Assembly (NCBI GenBank): GCA_018969565.1 | Contig: JAGWYC010000088.1 | Span: 1 to 7,904 of the forward strand | Source of the DNA: Bacteroidota bacterium | Lineage (GTDB): Bacteria; Bacteroidota; Bacteroidia; NS11-12g; UBA955 | Length of the DNA stretch: 7,904 nucleotides | Reading direction: 5' to 3' | In this document: in pieces, positions 1 to 5,206 of the stretch | Layout of the letters: every line of letters starts with the position of its first letter | How positions within the stretch are numbered: position 1 is the first letter of the stretch | Program-made: the position numbers and the translations under genes | The notes under the pieces: model-generated | Told to the model about the DNA's origin: nothing | The model's input: only the letters and a program-made list of their open reading frames with translations | Database searches by the model: none

Positions 1-1332
1 TATTTTTCAAGCACCTTCCGCGACTGGGCGAGGGTTAATACAATCAATGGCACCGCGCTGAATCCCATACTTGCAAATCCTTCCGCAAATCAGACTGCCT
101 ATCAGATTATGACCGGAAGCGCTGATGGTCCCATCGAATATCAAAGTGCGGCAAGAACTTATCAGGCTAAAGGTGTGGAATCGCAGATTCAGTACGTACT
201 GAATACAGACAACATCAATTCCAAAGCACAACTGGGCATCCGATACCATAAAGATCAGGCCGACAGGTATGCTACTAAGTCAACTTATACCATGACCCGA
301 GGCATAATGGTACTTACAGTAGCCGGAATCAAAGGAAACTCGGAAAATCAGATCCGCAAAGCGAATAGCCTTGCCGCTTTTTTCAATTACAATGTCAATT
401 TCAAGGGTCTGAGCATAACGCCGGGAATTCGCTATGAAGACATCTATTTTGAATTTCTGAATTACGGGAATGCCGATGCTGCAAGACTGGGCACGGCATT
501 AAAATCGGCAACCAATCGCATGAAGATTCTTTTACCCGGCGTTGGTATCAACTATCAAATTGACCATCGCATGAACTTGTATGCCGGTGCACACAAGGGC
601 TTCTCTCCTCCCGGAATGCCTTCTTTGGGCAGCAGTGAACAGGCCAGGCCGGAAACAGCAGTCAACTATGAACTTGGATTCCGTTTTGAGCAGAAAGGTT
701 TGCGCCTGGATGTTGCCGGATTCCATAGTGACTACGACAATATCCTCGGTTCTGACAATGTTTCGGGTGGTGGCGCAGGTACCGGTGCCATGTTTAATGC
801 GGGGAACGCCCTGATCCAGGGACTGGAATTCAGCCTGGCCTGTGACTTAAGGGGTAATAATCAAAACAATACAAACTGGAAAATTCCCCTTCAAATCAGC
901 TACACGTTCACCGATGCCCGTTTTAAAGATAGTTTCCGTAACGCCGGTGGCGACTGGGGCAGTGGTATGATCTACCGCAATGATGAAATTCCATTTATTC
1001 CAAAGCATGCGCTTAGCGTTAATCTGGGTTTCGAACACAAAAAAATCACCGCCACGTTCAGCGCTCGTTATGTTGGCCTTACCAGAACCAAACCGGGACA
1101 AGGCTCATTGATCACCCCATCGGAGCAGTCCACTTACGATGCCGTGAATAGCATTGCCTCCTTTCTGATTGTGGATTTTTCAACAAACTACCGAATCAGC
1201 AAAGGCATCAGTTGCTTCAATACCTTAAACAACATCACCAACAACAGAAATATTGTAGCTAATCTTCCCAATGGATACCGACCCAATATGCCCTTCGGCA
1301 TCATGCTGGGACTGAAGGCAGATATCCGGTAA
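1..1332 (+). CDS. TonB-dependent receptor, FecA-like, C-terminal part (5' end outside window)
   Basis: The reading frame is open from the first base and gives 443 residues before TAA at 1330-1332; the signal peptide, plug and early barrel strands lie upstream. What is visible is an outer-membrane beta-barrel: alternating amphipathic strands joined by Gly/Asn/Ser-rich loops. Around nt 580-612 the motif YAGAHKGFSPP, followed by a RPETAVNYELGFR strand, resembles ferric-dicitrate (FecA-type) receptors. So do the later RYVGLTRTKPGQG segment and the C-terminal NLPNGYRP...FGIMLGLKADI strand. Receptors of this type import iron chelates or other large substrates using TonB/ExbBD energy. The substrate cannot be fixed without the plug and the neighbouring genes; ferric siderophore or citrate is only an inference. 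An oddity is that the chain ends in Arg, not the usual terminal Phe. No frameshift is seen. Fairly sure of the superfamily, moderately sure of the FecA-like subgroup. Confidence 0.9.
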   Translation, partial: YFSSTFRDWARVNTINGTALNPILANPSANQTAYQIMTGSADGPIEYQSAARTYQAKGVESQIQYVLNTDNINSKAQLGIRYHKDQADRYATKSTYTMTRGIMVLTVAGIKGNSENQIRKANSLAAFFNYNVNFKGLSITPGIRYEDIYFEFLNYGNADAARLGTALKSATNRMKILLPGVGINYQIDHRMNLYAGAHKGFSPPGMPSLGSSEQARPETAVNYELGFRFEQKGLRLDVAGFHSDYDNILGSDNVSGGGAGTGAMFNAGNALIQGLEFSLACDLRGNNQNNTNWKIPLQISYTFTDARFKDSFRNAGGDWGSGMIYRNDEIPFIPKHALSVNLGFEHKKITATFSARYVGLTRTKPGQGSLITPSEQSTYDAVNSIASFLIVDFSTNYRISKGISCFNTLNNITNNRNIVANLPNGYRPNMPFGIMLGLKADIR

Positions 1333-1349
1333 GTGATATAATCCTCATA

Positions 1350-1363
1350 CAAATTTTAATTTG
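1350..1363. repeat. AT-rich perfect inverted repeat (6-bp arms, 2-bp spacer)
   Basis: CAAATT and AATTTG flank a TT spacer in the gap between the receptor stop and pyrD, directly before the large stem-loop. It could be a small operator. It also contains TTAATTTG (1356-1363), which matches five of the six fixed positions of the Bacteroidota -7 box TAnnTTTG, but I see no TTG element at a suitable -33 distance. The symmetry is real; the function is unproven, and AT-rich palindromes of this size arise readily by chance. Confidence 0.35.
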
Positions 1364-1364
1364 C

Positions 1365-1412
1365 AGGCATGTTGTTCAGGCTTTCCGGGCTTGAATGGCA
1401 TGCCTTTATTTT
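1365..1412 (+). terminator. 18-bp stem-loop with T-rich tail: terminator or pyrD leader attenuator
   Basis: In plus-strand RNA, 1365-1382 pairs without interruption with 1388-1405 around a 5-nt loop (TTCCG, 1383-1387). The outer arm is AGGCATG/CATGCCT. Five of the 18 pairs are G-U wobbles (1372/1398, 1373/1397, 1374/1396, 1379/1391, 1382/1388), which would be A-C mismatches in the opposite strand's RNA, so the structure suits plus-strand transcripts only. It is followed by TTTATTTT (1405-1412), the arrangement of an intrinsic terminator. The simplest role is ending the upstream receptor transcript. The tail stops six bases before the preferred pyrD start, so a transcript reading into pyrD from an upstream promoter would carry the hairpin in its leader. 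Pairing was done by eye with no energy calculation. Confidence 0.55.
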
Positions 1413-1418
1413 GCCTGT

Positions 1419-2492
1419 ATGTTTGGACTGCTGCTTCGAATCTTATTCCTGTTCCCACCGGAACGCGCGCATGCCCTCGCCATGAGCATGTTGCGTCTGG
1501 CTTTGTCAGTTCCCGTCCTTGGGTCTGTGCTGAAAAAAGCCTGGAAGCCTGATTCAAAGCCCATTCATTGCATGGGACTGGAATTCCCCAACGCAGTGGG
1601 ACTGGCTGCAGGATTTGACAAAGATGCCAAACACCTGGACGTTTTCGAAGCTCTGGGATTTGGCTTTGTAGAAGTTGGCACCGTAACACCTAAACCCCAA
1701 TCGGGCAATCCAAAACCTCGGTTGTTTCGTTTGGTGAAGGACCGCGCGCTCATCAACCGTATGGGATTCAACAATGAAGGCATGGAAGCGATGGCCGCAA
1801 GACTGAAACAACGAAAGCCGGAAAAGCTTATTGTTGGGGTGAACATTGGAAAAAACAAAGACACCCCTAATGAACAGGCCTTAGATGATTACCTGAATTG
1901 CTTTCATCGTCTTTATGCGCTTAGTGATTATATCGTTGTTAATGTAAGTTCCCCGAATACACCGGGACTGCGGGCACTTCAGGATAAAGAACCATTGAGT
2001 AAGATCATGCAGGCTCTGATGGAGTCACGTGCCAAGATGATGGAAGAAGGTGCAGGAAGAAAACCATTGCTTCTGAAAATCGCTCCGGATCTGAATGAAA
2101 GTCAGTTGGATGACGTAGCCGCACTGAGCCTGGAAACGGGCATTGACGGCCTGGTAGTTTCCAATACTACCCTAAGCAGGGAGGGCCTGTCGGTGGATGA
2201 GAAAACGATCCATGCTATAGGAAATGGAGGATTAAGCGGCGCGCCTCTTACCGATAAGGCCCAAAGCATCCTTGAATACCTCTCCCAGCGTCTGCCCTCC
2301 GGATTTCCCATCATTGGCGTGGGAGGTATCATGAATGTGGAAGATGCTGCAAAACGCAAACAGGCAGGAGCTGTGTTGATTCAGCTATATACAGGATTCA
2401 TTTACGGTGGACCCGCATTAGTGAAGCGTATTGCTACGCAATGGGCATTACCCCGAAACAATCAATCCGGATATGGAAACCGTAAGCCCTGA
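1419..2492 (+). CDS. pyrD: dihydroorotate dehydrogenase, quinone-dependent (class 2)
   Basis: Oxidises dihydroorotate to orotate, the fourth step of de novo pyrimidine synthesis. It uses FMN and passes electrons to the membrane quinone pool, so it should sit at the inner face of the cytoplasmic membrane. From the ATG at 1419 the product is 357 residues, slightly longer than E. coli PyrD (336). The N-terminus MFGLLLRILFLFPPERAH aligns with the class 2 membrane-associating helix. Visible motifs: AAGFDKD (63-69, with the substrate/FMN lysine at 68), GTVTP, NRMGFNN (113-119), GVNIGKNKDT, VNVSSPNTPGLR with the class 2 catalytic serine at about 178, SNTT (248-251), GGLSG (270-274), GVGGI (300-304) and YTGF (324-327). 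An in-frame ATG at 1395 would add eight residues, but it lies inside the stem-loop and the family alignment favours 1419. There is no Shine-Dalgarno. A polar tail of about 20 residues follows the conserved end. Confidence 0.97.
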   Translation: MFGLLLRILFLFPPERAHALAMSMLRLALSVPVLGSVLKKAWKPDSKPIHCMGLEFPNAVGLAAGFDKDAKHLDVFEALGFGFVEVGTVTPKPQSGNPKPRLFRLVKDRALINRMGFNNEGMEAMAARLKQRKPEKLIVGVNIGKNKDTPNEQALDDYLNCFHRLYALSDYIVVNVSSPNTPGLRALQDKEPLSKIMQALMESRAKMMEEGAGRKPLLLKIAPDLNESQLDDVAALSLETGIDGLVVSNTTLSREGLSVDEKTIHAIGNGGLSGAPLTDKAQSILEYLSQRLPSGFPIIGVGGIMNVEDAAKRKQAGAVLIQLYTGFIYGGPALVKRIATQWALPRNNQSGYGNRKP

Positions 2493-2522
2493 AGGCACGG
2501 TTACTTCCTTAACTTAATTGCT

Positions 2523-2530
2523 TAAACTTG
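2523..2530 (+). promoter_or_regulatory. weak candidate -7 box before the permease
   Basis: TAAACTTG matches TAnnTTTG at five of six fixed positions and lies 10 bases before the permease ATG. No clear TTG is found at the expected -33 spacing. The 48-bp gap after pyrD has no stem-loop terminator, so read-through from pyrD is equally possible. Confidence 0.2.
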
Positions 2531-2540
2531 TTGTCTGGAC

Positions 2541-4211
2541 ATGTCATTTTGGAATAACCTGAGAAGAAAGAAAACCTTGGCTGATTTAGCTTATGTGAAT
2601 CAGCCGGGTGTTACCAATATGCGGCAGGTGCTGGGCGTTCGAGATCTTACCGCCTTGGGCATAGCAGCCATCATTGGCGCCGGCATCTTCGGAACTATTG
2701 GCAAAGCATCTTTTGATGGCGGACCGGCCATCATCTGGCTGTTTGTTTTCACCGGAATCACCTGCGGTCTATCGGCCCTCAGCTATGCCCGATTCGCCGG
2801 TATTGCCCCTGTAAGTGGCAGCGCTTATACCTACGCCTACCTGAGCTTTGGAGAACTGCTGGCTTGGATTATCGGCTGGGATTTGCTGCTGGAATATGCT
2901 ATAGGAAATATCGCCGTGGCTATTTCATGGAGTGATTATTTCACCGGACTGCTCAGTGGCACTGTTCTGGAAGTCCCTTCCTGGATGAGCATGGATTTCC
3001 TCAGCGCAAAACGCGCTTTTGAAAGCGGACTCTCCAATACCGAAGCCTATACCGCATACACCACGGCACCTCGTATTTTTGGGTTTCCCATCATTGCCGA
3101 CATCCCGGCATTATTGATTGTAGTGCTGATTACCTGGCTTTGTTATGTGGGTATCCACGAAACACGTAAAGCGGGCAATCTGATGGTGCTGCTGAAACTG
3201 GCCGTAATTGTGCTGGTGATTGTCTGCGGAGCCTTTTTCATCAATACCGATAATTGGATTCCTTTTGCTCCTAATGGATTTAGCGGTGTGATGGCCGGAG
3301 TATCTGCCGTTTTCTTCTCCTACATAGGATTTGATGCCATCAGTACCACCGCTGAGGAATGTAAAAATCCGCAGCGTGATTTGCCCAGGGGTATGTTTTA
3401 TTCCCTGCTCATCTGCACCATTTTATACATCCTGATCGCCCTCGTACTGACCGGAATGGTTCCCTATACTGAACTGAACGTTGGTGATCCGCTGGCCCAT
3501 GTATTCAGCCATGTAAGACTGGACGGTATTAAAGGCATAATCGCTGTGAGCGCAATCATCGCCATGGCCAGTGTGTTGCTGGTTTTTCAATTGGGGCAAC
3601 CAAGAATCTGGATGAGCATGAGTCGCGACGGACTACTGCCGCGTATATTTTCACGACTGCACCCCAGATACCAAACACCCGGATTCAGCACCATCATTAC
3701 GGGTCTGCTTGTAGCCATTCCTGCTTTGTTCATGAACCTTACGGAAGTAACAGATTTAACCAGTATCGGCACCTTGTTTGCCTTTGTGCTGGTGAATGGC
3801 GGCGTCATTCTGATGGACATGAACAATGAGCATAACACGGGTTCTTTTCGTATTCCCTATATCCCTGCCTGGGTGGGTTTATTCCCTTTGATGCTGGTTC
3901 TGGTCATCCTGGCGGCCCTTTATCCGGAGCAGGCTGCTGCCAGTGCCGGGTTTGAAAAGGGCACACACTGGCTGGTGCTATTACCCAGAATATTGTTGGC
4001 CCTAAGCATGCTGCTGCTGTCCTTTGGTTCATTGCGCAGGCGTATTTCCCTGATACCCAGTCTGGGTATGCTGAGTTGTCTTTATCTGATGGCTGAGCTT
4101 AGTCCGCTCAACTGGGAACGCTTTTTCATCTGGTTGGCAATTGGTCTCTGTGTCTATTTTTTTTATGGCTATCGTCACAGCAAACTGCGTAAGCGTTTAC
4201 AAGAATCATGA
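2541..4211 (+). CDS. APC-superfamily amino acid permease (cationic amino acid transporter type)
   Basis: Inner-membrane secondary transporter of 556 residues. The first helix carries LTALGIAAIIGAGIFGTIG (37-55), whose GAGIFG is the unwound substrate-binding segment of APC transporters. It continues with the conserved SGSAYTYAYLSFGELLAWIIGWDLLLEY (92-119). Helix 6 with FFSYIGFDAISTTAEECKNPQRDLPRGM (258-285) and the later GQPRIWMSMSRDGLLP (352-367) are hallmarks of the CAT family. By eye there are about 14 hydrophobic segments (near 36-56, 63-85, 103-127, 186-205, 214-234, 246-268, 285-305, 330-350, 382-400, 405-426, 442-461, 477-497, 503-521, 528-543). A hydrophilic stretch of about 45 residues (140-185) separates helices 3 and 4, probably on the periplasmic side. 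Substrate specificity cannot be read from sequence; the CAT label does not prove cationic substrates. The stop overlaps the next start by ATGA. There is no Shine-Dalgarno. Confidence 0.93.
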   Translation: MSFWNNLRRKKTLADLAYVNQPGVTNMRQVLGVRDLTALGIAAIIGAGIFGTIGKASFDGGPAIIWLFVFTGITCGLSALSYARFAGIAPVSGSAYTYAYLSFGELLAWIIGWDLLLEYAIGNIAVAISWSDYFTGLLSGTVLEVPSWMSMDFLSAKRAFESGLSNTEAYTAYTTAPRIFGFPIIADIPALLIVVLITWLCYVGIHETRKAGNLMVLLKLAVIVLVIVCGAFFINTDNWIPFAPNGFSGVMAGVSAVFFSYIGFDAISTTAEECKNPQRDLPRGMFYSLLICTILYILIALVLTGMVPYTELNVGDPLAHVFSHVRLDGIKGIIAVSAIIAMASVLLVFQLGQPRIWMSMSRDGLLPRIFSRLHPRYQTPGFSTIITGLLVAIPALFMNLTEVTDLTSIGTLFAFVLVNGGVILMDMNNEHNTGSFRIPYIPAWVGLFPLMLVLVILAALYPEQAAASAGFEKGTHWLVLLPRILLALSMLLLSFGSLRRRISLIPSLGMLSCLYLMAELSPLNWERFFIWLAIGLCVYFFYGYRHSKLRKRLQES

Positions 4212-4507
4212 AAAAAATCGGATCACATGGAAGCAAGAGCATCAGCGAGCTTTTGCGGGAAATGGAAGAGAAATACAATCTGAGCGACCCTTTAAGGGAG
4301 GCGGCACTCAAGGAGCGCTGGAACGCCATTATGGGCCCATTGATTTCGAATCATACCCAAAATCTGAAATTCAAAGAAGGAAAATTGAGCATCTTCATTG
4401 ACAATGCCCCACTCAAGGCAGAATTGAGCATGCGTCTGGAAGAAATTAAAAACCTGATTAATACCGAATTGGGCGCAGATACCGTCCGTGAAGTCTATAT
4501 CCGCTGA
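4208..4507 (+). CDS. DUF721 / DciA-like small protein
   Basis: A 99-residue cytoplasmic protein with no signal peptide or membrane segment. The DUF721 fold is recognisable along nearly its whole length: a basic N-terminus, an SISELLREMEEKYNLSDPL helix (11-29), W38 followed by NAIMGPLISNHT (39-50), strands around LKFKEGKLSIFID (53-65), the APLKAELSMR segment (67-76) and a C-terminal ELGADTVREVYI strand (87-98). In other bacteria DciA is the ancestral replicative-helicase (DnaB) loader or operator and contains this domain. Short Bacteroidota members share the domain, but their role in replication is inferred from homology. The start is the ATG inside the permease stop overlap (ATGA), which suggests translational coupling. 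Only 13 bp separate its stop from rpe. It is short relative to proteobacterial DciA, essentially the bare domain. Confidence 0.85.
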   Translation: MKKIGSHGSKSISELLREMEEKYNLSDPLREAALKERWNAIMGPLISNHTQNLKFKEGKLSIFIDNAPLKAELSMRLEEIKNLINTELGADTVREVYIR

Positions 4508-4508
4508 A

Positions 4509-4516
4509 TATCTTTG
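4509..4516 (+). promoter_or_regulatory. Bacteroidota -7 box just before rpe
   Basis: TATCTTTG matches the Bacteroidota sigma factor consensus TAnnTTTG at every fixed position. It begins two bases after the dciA-like gene's stop codon and ends four bases before the rpe ATG. With normal spacing, transcription would begin at or next to the start codon, giving a leaderless or nearly leaderless rpe mRNA. No TTG is seen at the usual -33 distance; the nearest TTG upstream (4469-4471) is too far. A chance match is possible. Confidence 0.45.
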
Positions 4517-4520
4517 CACC

Positions 4521-5192
4521 ATGGCACACCTCATCGCTCCATCTATGCTCAGCGCAGATTTTGGAAACCTGCAACGGGATACGGAGCTGGTCAACCAAAG
4601 CAATGCCGACTGGTTCCACGTGGACATTATGGATGGCGTTTTTGTACCCAATATCTCCTTCGGATTTCCTGTAGTAAAAAGTTTATACAAGCATGCACAA
4701 AAACCTTTGGATGTGCATTTGATGATTGTGCAGCCGGAGCGGTATATCAAGGAATTTAAAGATGCGGGTGCAGCAGTGCTCACCATTCACCTGGAAGCCA
4801 GCACCCACCTGCATCGCAGCCTAAATCAAATCAGAAAAGAAGGCATGAAGGCCGGAGTTGCGTTGAATCCTCACAGCCCGGTTCATCTGCTGGAGGATAT
4901 CATTACCGAATGCGACCTAGTCTGCCTGATGAGTGTAAATCCGGGTTTCGGCGGGCAATCATTCATTGAACATACTTACGATAAAATCAGACAACTCAAA
5001 GCGCTCATTAATAAAAAGCAAAGTCACTGCCTCATTGAGATTGACGGAGGTGTTACTTTAGAAAACGCTCCTTCCCTGCTGGAAGCAGGCGCCGACGTGC
5101 TTGTAGCCGGGAATACCGTATTTGGCGCTGAGGATCCGAAATCTGTTATAGCACAATTAAAATCCAGCAGCCCGGCTCATACCAAAGGCTGA
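4521..5192 (+). CDS. rpe: ribulose-phosphate 3-epimerase
   Basis: Interconverts D-ribulose 5-phosphate and D-xylulose 5-phosphate in the non-oxidative pentose phosphate pathway; cytoplasmic, metal-dependent TIM barrel. The 223-residue product has the usual family length. The opening IAPSMLSADF (5-14) is the first strand. WFHVDIMDGVFVPN (31-44) supplies His33 and Asp35, and LDVHLMI (63-69) supplies His66. LMSVNPGFGGQSF (136-148) is the phosphate-loop signature, and IEIDGGV (172-178) supplies Asp175. Together these give the four metal ligands and both catalytic aspartates. AGNTVFG (196-202) is the last phosphate-binding segment. The start at 4521 was chosen over an in-frame ATG at 4488 because the latter adds 11 residues outside the family alignment and overlaps the preceding gene. 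No Shine-Dalgarno precedes it. The gaps are 13 bp upstream and 14 bp downstream. The identification is firm. Confidence 0.97.
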   Translation: MAHLIAPSMLSADFGNLQRDTELVNQSNADWFHVDIMDGVFVPNISFGFPVVKSLYKHAQKPLDVHLMIVQPERYIKEFKDAGAAVLTIHLEASTHLHRSLNQIRKEGMKAGVALNPHSPVHLLEDIITECDLVCLMSVNPGFGGQSFIEHTYDKIRQLKALINKKQSHCLIEIDGGVTLENAPSLLEAGADVLVAGNTVFGAEDPKSVIAQLKSSSPAHTKG

Positions 5193-5206
5193 TGAATCCA
5201 CGTTGA

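Noticed and set aside
2493..2540. TTAA-containing repeats in the gap after pyrD as a terminator
   Set aside because: Arms are only four bases, AT-only, and no T tract follows.
4141..4401. 86-codon plus-strand frame overlapping the permease end and the DUF721 gene
   Set aside because: Out of frame with two recognised genes; no domain and no initiation signal.
4488..4520. Longer rpe start at 4488
   Set aside because: It adds 11 residues outside the conserved family N-terminus, overlaps the previous gene and lies upstream of the -7-like box.
4292..4786. 164-codon open frame on the minus strand
   Set aside because: It lies across the DUF721 gene and rpe, both firmly identified on the plus strand, and its translation shows no recognisable family.
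5192..5206. ATG overlapping the rpe stop (TGATG) as a start for the second receptor
   Set aside because: This frame reaches a stop after four codons (ATG AAT CCA CGT TGA), so it cannot encode the receptor; the receptor begins at 5207.
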